Assembly: GCA_011947345.1 (NCBI GenBank)
Contig: JAAVTG010000082.1
Location: forward strand, 1 to 64,000
Reading direction: 5' to 3'
Origin: Phytophthora quininea
Taxonomy: Eukaryota; Oomycota; Peronosporomycetes; Peronosporales; Peronosporaceae
Length of the DNA stretch: 64,000 nucleotides
The notes beneath the pieces are model-generated. The model did no database searches. It had not been told where the DNA came from and saw only the letters and a list, made by a program, of their open reading frames with translations. Positions 31,763-42,932 of the stretch are shown here, piece by piece. How positions within the stretch are numbered: the first letter of the stretch is position 1; the number at the start of each line of letters is the position of its first letter. The position numbers were made by a program, and so were the translations under genes.

Positions 31763-32390
31763 ATGTGAAGCGCTGCACATGTAGACCCCGCAGTTTGTGC
31801 TTATATAGCTTGGTAGATGAAAACCGGAACACACCAGTTTGAAGCAAACATGCTTTCGATTAACGTCTTGATGAGTGGCAGTTAGTCCTTAGTCACGTCA
31901 AAGTCCTCTTGCGCTTCCAGGAAGCTGTTGCTCTAACAATTATGAGAAGAACGCCGATAAAATGTAAGACTTGACCAGACATGGAACACACGCCGGCTTA
32001 ACGTGCATGAGACTTGAACTCCATCAGATTCTAAAGTAGTTGCGAAGCTTGCGTCGCTGAGCTTTGATGCCATCAACCGCAACGATGTCGAAGTGCTCGT
32101 GCGTGAGCATGGCCAGGTGGTTGATCCAGCTGCATGTGGTCGATACCCGCTAGAGTCGCCGGGAACGGAGGTGACGGGATCTCTTGTCCTGCAGCAGCAT
32201 CCGCGACTTGGTCCAGCTCCAGGTAGTTGGTGGACGTCATCACGTTCTTCTTGGTCTTCTTCTTCTCTGTCTTCGGCGAAGTATGGTGTGGAAGTTGCCT
32301 CGGCAATTAACCTTCAAAATTGACTTGGATACGTTGAAGTGGACCGGTTATTTCAGTAAGGTTATATAAGCGTACCCACTTCTCAATCTG
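31763..32390. other. Intergenic stretch with a possible small paralogue
   Basis: Mostly no gene. On the minus strand at 32243-32073 a frame begins MTSTNYLELDQVADAAAGQE, resembling the N-terminus of the small protein at 27412-27809. A weak initiator-like match (ACCCACTTCTCAATCT, 12 of 16) lies at about 32373-32388, just before the methyltransferase start. Confidence 0.35.
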
Positions 32391-33229
32391 ATGGCCATGA
32401 GCATCAAGCAGCAGCAGGACGAGGACTACGAGGACTTCTTCAGCACGGACCTGTTCGTGAACCGCAGCTACGAGGTGCAGGAGTTCGCCTTCTGCGACGG
32501 CGTCAAGCAGAAGCTGCTGTGCTCGCATGCGGCCTCTACGGACCACGACCTGACGGGCCAAGTGGTGTGGCCCGTCTCGGCTTTCCTGGCCTGGTACCTG
32601 ACGGCTCACAGCGACCAGCTCGCCGGCAAGAACGTGGTGGAGCTGGGAGCAGGTGCCGGGCTGAGCGGTCTCGTCGCCTCACAGTTTGCGTAAGGTGACG
32701 TAGCATAAACCTCCTCCTCTGCTGCAACTGACTTGTCTTGAAGTGCCCACACAGCTCTGACGGACGGCAACGACATCGTTTTGGAGCTGCTAGCCGACAA
32801 CGTTGAAGCTCATGCAGACTCTAGCAAAACACAGGCCCTGCCACTGCTCTGGGGCGACCACGACAGCGTCGTAACTTTCGAGGAAGCCTTCCCGTATCCC
32901 GTGGACCTACTCATTGGCGCCGACGTCGTGTGCTGGCCCATGCTGGTCAAGCCGATCCTGCAGACCATCAAGTACTTGTTGCTGCGATCAATAAACCCCT
33001 AGAGAGCAAGTTCTGCTGCGGCTTTGTGTGCCGCGCACAGACTACGGAAGATCTGCTGTTCAAAGAGGCGCATGCCTTCGGCTTCCGTTTCGAGCGAGTT
33101 CCTGGCGACGCGTTCCTGCCCACGCCAACACCCGCCGACGTCGTCTCGAACCGAGAGCTGCAACTGCTCGTGTTCACTCGACCCAAAGAAACCCAACTGG
33201 AACGAACCTGTGCATTTTTCCGACGCTGA
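32391..33229 (+). CDS. METTL21-type protein methyltransferase
   Basis: Seven-beta-strand SAM-dependent methyltransferase of the Methyltransf_16 group, which mostly methylates lysines of chaperones and elongation factors. Features are GQVVWPVSAFLAWYL before motif I (NVVELGAGAGLSGLVAS), then an intron starting at 32692 (GTAAGG) and ending at an AG near 32753, then LTDGNDIVLELLADNVEAH, LLWGDHD, and the post-motif DLLIGADVVCW. A frame change near 32985 lies just before a strand (FCCGFVCRAQTTEDLLFKEA) that continues the fold to 33229. That break is a single base, so the gene is read as intact. The substrate cannot be told. Confidence 0.7.
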
Positions 33230-33788
33230 GCTCTCGAATCTGCAGACCGCGTGCTAGACGTAATAGACTAAGACCAGCGTGAAGCATCAAAACGAACTGG
33301 ATGGGAAGAGCCTGGTGTCGCTCGACGCTGAGTGTTGAGAGAGCCGACGTAGCAACTGAATGGGCCAAGATCGAGTGGCGGTCAAGAACGCCGGTATGTG
33401 GGAAGTCAAATTTTGGCACAGTGACAGCCAGCTCCAAGGAGATCGATCTGGTTCAGACAGTTTAGCAACCAAAATCGAAAACGCCAAGAGAACAGTCACT
33501 GCCGCCGCGTCAGTCGCTCTTGTGTGGATAGGAACAGTCATAAATAATGACGACAGGCCTTCCGTGGAGATAGTGCCTCAGATGATGGTCATAGAGTCTC
33601 ACAAAAACGATAACGCACTGCAAGTCCGACACCAAGTTAATGTATTCCAGCGAGCCACGACGTGCATGGAGGAATCCCTAGAGCACAAAAGACGGTGAAC
33701 GTTTATTCCTGAGCGAGGATTTATCGGATTTGACGTGCTGCAATTCTTCGGCGTGAACTTCACGGGCGGATGCCCACAGTAATCACGA
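33230..33788. other. Intergenic stretch, no supported gene
   Basis: One open frame (33360-33698) has no recognisable domain. Nothing else was seen. Confidence 0.35.
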
Positions 33789-34700
33789 ATGTTTTTGCTG
33801 TCAGATCGAAGGCACCGTATTAGTTTCGTCATTCCCGAATTTGGTCGTACAGCTGCACAGTCTAATATGAATGCTCGCTGGATGGCCGACGTTGGTATTG
33901 GCGAACGAGACAAGGAAGGACCAGAGCTTCCGATGCAGCTTCGAGCAGCAGCCACGACAATGCCAAGGGATTCGCATGCATGTGAAGGCTCATGGAGTGG
34001 ATTTGCTTCGGCCATTGCTGAACTCGAAGCCAAGAACCGCGAACGCCGTCGACTCAAAACAGCACGATACAGGAAGCAGCAGCACGATAAAACTCTTCAA
34101 CTCGAGCAAGCAATTCAGCGGTTGCAACAAGACGTTCACAACCTCGAACTGCAGAAGCAGCAAGTGGCGATGGGCATTTCCTTAAGAGCTGCCCCTTGGT
34201 GTGTGGTGGCCGAGTACTTCCGGCTCTTTCGCTACGGCTACAAAGCTCCCCGAGAACGTGACAAACCTCACGCGCAGCTCGATTTTCTAAACGCCGTCAT
34301 GGCGCCAGACGTCATTGATGGTCCTCGATGCGGCATCGACGCGATGGTCGAGAGCTGGGCGCTCGCGATGTGGTGCTGCCCCGACTTCGAGCTTCACCTT
34401 CGATGCATTGACAATGGGGTCGACGGCGTTGTGGCCGCATCTTCCACGATCTCGTTCACCATCACGACGACCACGTTGCGATGTGGTTTTAATTGCGATT
34501 TAGCAGACGACAAAGGATCGATGGGGTTGCTGGGCCAGAGGATCCACGTACGTGGGCAACATGAATTCCACTGGGACGAAGAGAACGATCGAGTCAAGAT
34601 GCTCGTAAGCAAACTGGATGTGGAGACTGCGCTATTGAACTTGCTGGGGAGTTTGGAAGACGTCTCGCGCGTGTTGAAAACGACGTTTTTAATGCTTTGA
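33789..34700 (+). CDS. bZIP-type transcription factor (oomycete family)
   Basis: The basic region KNRERRRLKTARYRKQQHDK, followed by a leucine-spaced helix (TLQLEQAIQRLQQDVHNLEL), is the bZIP form seen in oomycetes. The remaining 170 or so residues (FRYGYKAPRERDKPHAQLDF and onwards) match the style of the conserved oomycete C-terminal region of unknown function. The gene is a single uninterrupted exon with stop at 34698-34700. The start could be 33789 or the later ATG at 33867. Target genes are unknown. Confidence 0.7.
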   Translation: MFLLSDRRHRISFVIPEFGRTAAQSNMNARWMADVGIGERDKEGPELPMQLRAAATTMPRDSHACEGSWSGFASAIAELEAKNRERRRLKTARYRKQQHDKTLQLEQAIQRLQQDVHNLELQKQQVAMGISLRAAPWCVVAEYFRLFRYGYKAPRERDKPHAQLDFLNAVMAPDVIDGPRCGIDAMVESWALAMWCCPDFELHLRCIDNGVDGVVAASSTISFTITTTTLRCGFNCDLADDKGSMGLLGQRIHVRGQHEFHWDEENDRVKMLVSKLDVETALLNLLGSLEDVSRVLKTTFLML

Positions 34701-35160
34701 TCCGTGCACAATGGTTTATAAGTTGTGGCACTTTAAATCGTCAATATCTGGCGATCACGACTTTCACCCAGCGCTCTCGATTTTCTACGATGCCCCAATA
34801 CTGATAGCATTGCCACGTTTTCGAATTTCGTCTGAAAATGGTGCTGACGATGGTCTCTTGCAAGGTCTCAGCATTTCGGCGACTGCTGTCTGGCCCGCCT
34901 TTCAAGCTGGGTCGCGTTCCTCAACCTCTTCGCGTTCTTCGTAGGTTGGCAACTACGCCTACAGCCTCGTGATTGTGCATCGGAACGGGATTCAATTCCT
35001 TTTGACCATGGTCGAGCAGGATCCCTGTTCAGTACTGGTGGGAAGCATTTTAGGTGATTGTCATGATTGGCGTTAGAGCTCATGCATTTCTAAGCTGAAT
35101 CAAGTACTGTATGGCTACATCGTGCGACGTGTGCAAAAGGCAACTCGCTCACAATCAACG
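34701..35160. other. Intergenic stretch, no supported gene
   Basis: Convergent 3' ends of the bZIP (+) and NLP (-) genes. No other feature was recognised. Confidence 0.4.
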
Positions 35161-35924
35161 CTAAGCCGACGAGTTCCAAATCGAAATGGTTTGGTAACGA
35201 GTGGAGTACGTGGACGCGTAGCCGAGGTAGGTCTCAAAGAAGACGTCGCTCACAGGCACGTTGTTGTTCTCCCCAAAGTCCGTCACGTTCAGCGCCGCAC
35301 GGGCCTCGTCCGTCATCTGCTCCCACATGATGAGGTCTTGGAACTCGCCTTTTTCAGTGGTTAGCTCGATGGAATGGTACTCCAGGTCGTCGTTGTACGC
35401 TGTCAGCACGGTGTTGCCGTTGATGTTGCCTCTCGGGACGGGGCGGTTGATGGCGTAGCTACCAGTGATCGTCGTCTGGGTCGAAGCCGCCAACACCGTC
35501 GCCGTCTCGAGCGCAGGGTCATCGATCCACACGACTGCGCTCAGCCAGCGGTGGCGAACGCCGAAATCGCCAAATATCCCCGAGACTTGGTCTTTCGGGA
35601 AGTACCAGGCGTACATGAAGGCCCAGTGGTTGTTGTACAGCATGGCTCGGCCGTACACTTGCGAGCCCAATTCGGAGCCACCGCAACCCCCATCCTGTGA
35701 CCCCGTTGGTTTAAGTCCGCCACTCGTCTCGCCTGCAGCGTTGACGGCTGGGTACGGGTGGCAGCCATTCTTGATGACAAGCGACGGCTTGAAGTTGATA
35801 GCCGCTTTCTCGACGTCGGTGGTTGGATTTGGCTGCGGGAACGGCTGCACCTGGTCGTGGGGATTGATCCCGCTTTGACAGTGATGCTTGTGAGGGCCGC
35901 GGCTGCGAGTACGAGCAGCTTCAT
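35161..35924 (-). CDS. NLP (NPP1-type necrosis- and ethylene-inducing-like protein), divergent
   Basis: Secreted protein of the NLP family; members bind plant sphingolipids and some lyse eudicot membranes. The start at 35924 gives a signal peptide (MKLLVLAAAALTSITVKA). Family blocks include two Cys in the usual spacing (NGCHPYPAV and DGGCGGSELG), a central AFMYAWYFPKD, and C-terminal FGENNNVPVSDVFFETYLGY. The heptapeptide that defines the family reads GVRHRWL here and differs from consensus at three of seven positions, including both acidic ones. Loss of these residues is known to go with loss of cytolytic activity, so a non-cytotoxic role is inferred. One frame break separates the signal peptide from the body, at the G run 35859-35862, of the kind seen in other genes here. 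Confidence 0.75.
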
Positions 35925-36175
35925 TTGGGAGTTGACGGTGGTGTCAGTTTGCTGGGAGATTTAAGAGTGGACACTTGGAAGCACTTCATGAAAATGTAGC
36001 TGCCGCGTAAAAGTTGATCATGCTTTGCCATGGGATCGGTTCTTCGTGTACCATAATCGAGTACTGGTCGAGTCCATGCCACCGGGAACCAACGTTAAAT
36101 AACAGATTGGACATTGATCGTTAGCTTGAAGACTTGCAGTGGTGTATATGTTGCTCTTTACGTTGGCTTTATAGT

Positions 36176-38133
36176 TTAAGAATACCCGGAGGCATCTTGG
36201 GTTTCCGACAAACTTCGTCGAATATACGGTCTAGTTCGGTGCTGGGGTTCTTGAGGCATGCTTCGGTGCGACAACATTTGCATACCTGCTGCCGAGCGGA
36301 TAGAGTCGTCTGGTTGAGGCTCAGTGTCCATGCTGGGTTGTTTACCAACTCGGAAATGTCGTGGCGAGGAGAATAAAACGGAACTCGACTGCATTCTCGA
36401 CAGTCTCGCACTCCCCGCGAAGAACGCGCTTTGGCGTAGCAGCGCGTGCGATTGTTGGAAGCGGACCGACATATTTGCAGCAGCGTGTCCGTTCTGCGCC
36501 ATCGCCACCAATTCGACGACTTGCGCGTACGCCAACCGAGTATTCTCGAGCTCGAACAGCAGCTTGACGACAGTGTTGAAGCGAAAGCGAGAAAGAAAGA
36601 AGCCGAACTTGGCCAGCACCGATCGAAGTTCGTCCACCTCAATAAAACCCGAACGGCCTGGATCTCGTGCTTGCATCTCGTCTTGCAGATCGGAGACATC
36701 GAGCTCCTGCTGCGTCAAGTGCTCAGCCAATGTGGCCACAAACTCGGAACGCAGTCGCACGACTTCGCTGAAGGTTTCCACTACGTCGCTGAGCGTACTC
36801 GCGTCGATATGAAGGATGTTGCTCAGGATTACAAAGTCGTAAAAGATCCGCGGCTGGAAAACCAACGCGCTTAGAAGCAATGGGATCGGGCCGAGCATGA
36901 CCGCCACCAGAGGACCAAAGTCCTTGTAGATCTCGTCCAAATCGTACACCGCACACTGGGCAAACAGTGTGATGAAGAATCCGTTGAGAATGAGCAAGAA
37001 AATGACGACGACGTGCCAGATCTTCCGGTTAAAGAATCGGATCTGGATACTGGGGGATCCAAGCAGGGCGTCCTCATTCTCGGTCGCCTCCTCCATCTTT
37101 GTATAATAGCCCAAATCCTCCCCGGTGACTTGGGTCCTAGCAAACGAGTTTTGCTGACCTTGAGCGTGGCAGTACTCCATTTCCTCGTGCCGTTCTTGGA
37201 TCCAGCTCATGACTTCCAAAGCTGAGTCTGCGTCCTCGTGGTTCCAATCAGCGGCCTCTTCTTCTGCGATGATGTTCAAATTCGCAGCTAAGACGTTCTT
37301 GTCCTTATGGAACCCCGCCGCCCGTACAAATTTTTGCATACAGGACCGGAAGAAGAGCATCACGGCGACGTGCAGGGCCATCAGAATCCACGCAAACAGC
37401 ACGAACGCCTCCACGAGATCGTGGCTATCGGAAATGTGTTCGCCGACCGCCTTGTACACTTCCACTAGCCCGCAAAGCATCCAAGCCACTACGAGCAGCA
37501 ATACCCACATGACTGGCTCCACCTCGATCATGTGTGAGATCTGGCTCACTTGGGCTCGGTAGAGATACTTGGAAAAGGGAAGAGCTGCGGCAGTCCAAAG
37601 CGACGCAAGAAGAAGTGGCGCAGGAGTCTCAACTTGATCAGTTCCGTCTCAACAGCCTTGCGTTTTGCTGCTCTACCGCAGCAGAATATCTTCTGCGCAA
37701 ACGAGAGCTGGCCTTCGGGTGAATTGACCGAGTTGGCCAGGTCTTGCGTCGTAACCAGCTCGGCTCGGTCGGCTCTTCCATACTGGTTGCGGAGCAGCAG
37801 GAAAATGCAGGTCGACTGAACGATCAGAGCCAGCGCCAGGAAGAAGATGGTCAAGTCGGCCACTTGGAACGCGATCATCGTCTTGCTGTAGCTGTCGATC
37901 TCGACCATTTCCTTGATGAGCTTGAGCCCCAGACTGATCAAGCCCAGAATCATGAGCTCTCGATAGACTTTCTTGATCATCTGCTGGAACTTCCTCGAGG
38001 ACGATACCTTGTGCTCGAGGTGGTGGAGAGCCTTCTCGAATGCCACAAGAAAGAGTGCCAAGATGCTCAAGTATATTAGGACACGCCAGAGCTCGACATC
38101 TTTTCCCACTCGGAAAAGGGACTTGCCTGCCAT
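36176..38133 (-). CDS. MLO-like seven-helix membrane protein with EF-hand-like motif
   Basis: The start at 38133 (MAGKSLFRVG) is followed by seven hydrophobic segments, the first ones LWRVLIYLSILALFLVAFEK and YRELMILGLISLGLKLIKEM, which match the MLO pattern of an N-terminal helix and the ELM-L-GFISL block. After the seventh helix (FYDFVILSNIL) lies an acidic loop DPGRSGFIEVDE with EF-hand spacing, then a Ser-rich tail with several Arg. MLO proteins are calcium-linked channels or regulators; calcium binding here is an inference. The frame changes once at about 37549, within a short A run, between the third helix region and VMWVLLLVVAWMLCGLVEVY. One missing base joins the two parts into about 650 residues. 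Confidence 0.6.
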
Positions 38134-38754
38134 CGTGTCAATTGAGAAGTGCGCAAAAAAAACACTTTCAAAGGCATTAGTATGCAGTCTTCCATGGTCT
38201 GAGGGGAAGTTTTTCATGGTTTACGGAGCATATGAGGGTCGAGTGGCCGCTCACAATCGCTTGCGTCTCCGCAACATCCACCAGCCATAGCTTCCCAGCA
38301 ATGGCCAGCCACAGATTTGATTGTGTCGTCTCCGATGGAGTTAAACGCGCTCTGACAATAAAATGAATTCGAAGATCAATGCCTCGGTGCCGCAATAATC
38401 ACGTCGAAGAAGGTCCATTTGAGATGGATTTTTCAGATGGCCATTTTGAGTTTGTTGTTGTTGTAAGCAGAGAACAATAAAAAACAAACGACTTGCTGAG
38501 AAGCACGTTTAGTAGAACGCGTGGTGGACCCTACACAGTCAAAAGGGCCTCTGCAGGTAGTAGAGTTGTTACGTAGTTTTGGTTTCTAAAAACATTTTTA
38601 GAGTTCATAGCAATTAGACTTAATGAGTATCAGGTCGGATTTTATATGGGTCGTGACCCGAGTCATTATCACGTTTAGGACCTAATCGAAATATCTATTT
38701 TCATGTTATCGACTTCAATCGTGAACGGACGCCAAAGCCACAGCCACAGCCACG
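38134..38754. other. AT-rich stretch between the gene block and the transposon block
   Basis: No gene is supported. Base composition changes here from GC rich to AT rich. Confidence 0.45.
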
Positions 38755-40648
38755 ATGGCCAAGAAGACCGGCATGTCGCTCGGGACGTATGCAATAGCAA
38801 CAGCAGCATCAGTGATTCGCCATCCTGTAGACGATAGTGCTGTTCAAGTGCAAATAGAGGAGAGCGAGCGAGAAACGCTGAAGCGAACGCTGGAGGAGCG
38901 TCCTGGAAGCACTAAAAGGAAGTACGAGGGATGCCAGAAAGAGTTTGCAGAGTGGTGTAGTGCAAAAGGGTTTTGTGATGGAGCTACTGTCACCAAGGGC
39001 AAGTTACACCTTTTCCTGTCGGAGCAGGTGGTGGGGAGGGAGTCCAAGAAAAGAAGGGCACGATTGTGGGGGTCGACAGTCTGTAGCTATGCTAATGCTG
39101 TTGTGGATTTGTACAATCAGCAGGTTGCGCTACGGGTAAACTCGAACGAGCACCCCCGATCAGCTCAAGTGAAGCAGCTGCTTCGAATTGTTCAAGCTCA
39201 AACAGCACAAACAAAGAAAAAAATTATCAAGATCGAGGTGTTGGTTCCCTTCTAGACGGCTATCATTCTGAAATGCAGTTCCGACAAATTTGTTATGCCT
39301 TTTTCCAGCGTGGAGATCTTCGTGGACGTGCAGCGTTTCTGGTTTCTCACTATGGATTGTTGCGCGGTGAAAATGTGCGTGATTTAGAGTTGGCGGACAT
39401 GTTTTCGCAGCCGCTTGACAACGAAGGTTTTCAGCCCTGCATCGCTCTAGTTCTATTGATTCAGCATGGAAAAACCAATACGTACGGGAAGCTGCAGCAT
39501 TGTGGATTCATGCGCAACAAAAATGTTCATTTGTGTCCAATCGGAGCTGTTGCATTTTATCTCTTTGAGCGTTTTCATGTGGACTTAGAGCCGCTTCCAT
39601 CGTTCAAGTCTTCAAGAGACTGGTACGACACCAAGTTTCTGCGTGGTAAGAACCGAACAAAATCAATTTCATACGAGACACACAAGAGCTGCTACGAAGC
39701 TGTGTTCACTCACCTGGGACTGACGTTCAATAAAAGACGCACATCAACAGACAACAAGGCGTTAGGCAACTTGAAAGTGCTGATGTTGATATCTCCCAAA
39801 CCCGGCGACACGGGCGTTGGGGAATGGATACTGTCGAAGCCGTGTACTCAGCTCCATTAGCTCGCGAGGTTATTCGGGCACTCTCTGGTCATCCTCCAGA
39901 AGCTCGTCTGTACTATCTGGATCGCGCTATCATTGAACCTCCTGGTGATCTCCTGCTCGACATTTTCCCCGGTTTACAGGTCTGCAAAGAAAAAATTATC
40001 AGGTGAATGGGAACGCAATTTAGCAGCACGTGGCTTCATCGAATTGCTCGAGTACTTACGTGTGGTGCTGATCCAAGACGCAGCCATTCTATTCGAGCAC
40101 CTCCCAGCTAAAGTTCGACAGCATCAGATCTTCGGCGAGCGATTTCTGCAGTACCGCACACAGCTCTTGACTGCCGCTCAGGTAGCTCAGCACCCAGTTG
40201 AGGCCCAACTGCAGGTAGCGATGCCGCTCTTGGCTGAACAAATTCGTACTCAACACGCAGCAGTCCTGGATAAAGTCGAGTCCTCACACACGGAAATAGT
40301 TAGCCAAGTCCAACAAATGCAAGGCCAGCTCACCTCGTTTCTGCATGGAAGCCTTGCCTTCCGATTGCAGCCTGTTCAAATCAACACCAGTGAAAGCTGT
40401 CAGAACATGGTCAAACCGCCCGCGTTATTGTGTCAGACACTACCCAATCAACAACGACCCCGTCGAGTTGCAGTATTCCTCAGTATCGCATGAGCCGTAA
40501 TGTATCTACTGTGCAGGAGTTGTGGACTGAATGGCACGATGGCGTGGCAAACCATCCTTCTATTCAATCACTAGAGCATTCCTTTGGCACAAAATGGCGC
40601 TCGTCAGCAAGTGAGTCAAAGTTTTTTCGAGACGCTTGTACGTCATAA
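38755..40648 (+). mobile_element. Crypton-type tyrosine-recombinase element, degenerate
   Basis: Three frames in the same direction make up one protein. The first (38755-39255) has a core-binding-like domain (KRKYEGCQKEFAEWCSAKGF and KLHLFLSEQVVGR). The second has YGLLRGENVRDLEL with the first catalytic Arg of a tyrosine recombinase. The third (39824-40006) has AVYSAPLAREVIRAL with the likely nucleophile Tyr, followed by REVIRAL and PPGDLL. The tail (40430-40648) has YRMSRNVSTVQELWTEWHDG, the GCR1-C-like DNA-binding domain found at the end of oomycete Cryptons. Frame changes near 39255, 39860 and 40493 show decay. Ends were not located; Cryptons have no inverted repeats. Confidence 0.65.
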
Positions 40649-41591
40649 AATACGTACGAGGTCTCGTGGTAGGCGGGCTCTCAGTTGAGTCAGCTATTGG
40701 CGAGGCTGATAGTGAGCGTGGCCCTAGAAGTATCGACGCATTTTCGAAATGGCTGCGTAGTAGAGATAGCAGCAGTTAGCTTTACTTCATTCTGAGGAAA
40801 ACGTTGCATAGCCATACTTTACCGTTATTCGGTCTTGGCGCGCGCAGCCGCCCTTGCTGCTCGACTTGTCGCCAACTCTCCTTTGCTCGAGCATCACTTG
40901 CTCGATCTCGCTGCACAATGCCACCGCTTCCCTATCAGCGACAATTCCAGCGTGGTGGTGACCATTCTCGCGGCAGAGGCTCATCGGAGCTCGCCATCCG
41001 TGCTGATTGTTAGCACAGCCTCCCTGCCATGTATCCGCCTTCGTCGCTGCATCGTCGACTGGTCGGTCTGCACGGACACACCTGAGCTCCTTGCCACAGA
41101 CAACACCTACGCGCTTGGGGAGCAACATGCATGCAGCCGAGAGCTGAGCGACGAGACAGTCTTGCGAAAATGACAGGAGTGCTTCGAAAGTGAAAATTTG
41201 GTTTTTACGCCAATAGGAAAGCAGGAATGCGGGATATCCAGGTCGTGACTTTTTGCTTGGTATCCGCAGATAACACGCGGCTTCGGCTTGGTATCTGCGC
41301 TTACCGGGTCAAAAGGTCATGACTCGGTCGCGACTTTTCCCGTTTTACTTGTGAATAACTACTGTTAACTCTAAAGTCTTGTGATTTCCGTTGTACTACA
41401 CTTGTTTTCGCAATTTCTAACCCACTCCACCGAGGGTCGCAATCCCTTTGAATTTTGAATAAAGTTTGCGCCAAGAATCTTTTAGCTGCGAGCTGTCGCG
41501 CGAACAAGTTGGAGACACACAATCGGACTGGCGCACCAGATCTCAAGCCGAACGCCACTAGCCGAACATCACTAACCACCAACTGCTGTTC
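40649..41591. other. Transposon-flanking stretch, no supported gene
   Basis: Short frames on both strands without recognised domains. Possibly the 3' flank of the Crypton. Confidence 0.35.
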
Positions 41592-42932
41592 ATGGGGGCA
41601 GGTCACCAAGCTGACCCGCTTTGGGAAATTTTCACAGTGGAGGTGGCAAAGGGGGCAGGAAAGCCGCATCCTGACCTGAGCTGCCCGTACTGTGGCTACC
41701 ACAAAAACAATACTCAACTCGACCGCGATCTTGTTAAGCGCTTCAAGTGGTGCGTTAGCATACCTGCGACAGTGAGAGCCAAGTGGAAAGATTACACCGA
41801 AAGCCATGACGCCAAGAAGCGAAAGAGAGACTCTTACGTCAACCCCAAAACTGTTTGCCTCCTACCAAGCGTCTTCGGACAACTCCTAGTTAAACGCCTT
41901 CGCGCAGCGTTCCGCAGCGAGAAGTCATCGATACTGTTCATCTCATACTTGCAAATACGTTCTACGCATAATCAGCCCGGTCCTGCCATCTGTTACCACA
42001 CCCAAATCGATTTGGTCAGCCAGAAACGTCGATAAATCCTCGTTTTCAGATGTGTAGACCCGTCGAAGCAGAGGTCCAGCTAAAGCCTGGCGCGTTGGTA
42101 GTGGTAACTTGGGGCAGAAGTAGGTTAATGCCTTTTGGAGACGTGGATTATCAAGCGATGGCAATCAAAACGGCATCGTCAATTACGTGCTAACAGTATC
42201 GACAAGGAGGCTACTGATGTTGTCGTCTGGTACTGCAGGTTCCAATGAACATACCGGAGAGTAAAGGCGTCTAAAATCTCAAAAGCATAGTCGAAACGGA
42301 AAGAATCGCAAGATTTGGAAAGGTGTACTCTGTGGTAACTGATAACGCCCCCAACACGAAGAAAGCAGGCAAGCTCGTCGAAGCGAGACACCCGGAGGTG
42401 ATATAAAGTGGATGCTCGGCTCATGCGCTGAGCCTTCTGCTTAAGGATATGTTCACGAAATTAAGTTCTTCTCAATTGTGCTCAAAAACGCTGTGAATGT
42501 GGCAAAATGTCCGTGTTCGGAACCTACTGCTGGATTGTGTACGAGTTGAGCGTTCCGTTATGAAAGACACCCGGGAAGATTTTGACCCCAGTCTTCATGA
42601 GATGGTACACGCAACAAAAGTGCATTACAAGCGTGCTATCCAATCAGGATCCGCTCGAGACAGCCTTTTCAGACCCAGTGTTCATGAAACAATACGAAAA
42701 CTCTGGCAAGAAAGAGACTGATACTGAAACGGAGAAACAAAGAGCAAAGGTGGCTGCTGTTTGGGGTATCATTATCGATACGGAGTTTCGTAAAAATGCA
42801 GCACATGCTCTTAAGTTTACCAAGCCTGTTTCCCACGTACTTGCCGTTTTCGAATCCGATAGGTGCTGTATTTCTATGACTCTGCGCGAGCTTCAACGTC
42901 TCATAATCGCCCCGAGTACAACACGCGAGTGA
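41592..42932. mobile_element. hAT transposon remnants in mixed orientation
   Basis: Three pieces. On + at 41592-41800, LSCPYCGYHKNNTQLDRDLV resembles a BED zinc finger. On - at 42164-41943, LPTRQALAGPLLRRVY and GVVTDGRTGL resemble the core leading to the catalytic Asp of hAT transposases. On + at 42582-42932, KFTKPVSHVLAVFESDR resembles a later conserved hAT block. All are frame-broken. The reversed middle piece implies an internal inversion or two separate copies. Confidence 0.5.

Noticed and set aside
33382..33397. Phrase GTCAAGAACGCCGGT shared with the pyrophosphorylase gene at about 31622
   Set aside because: Only 15 bases with no flanking similarity. Chance or codon preference is enough.
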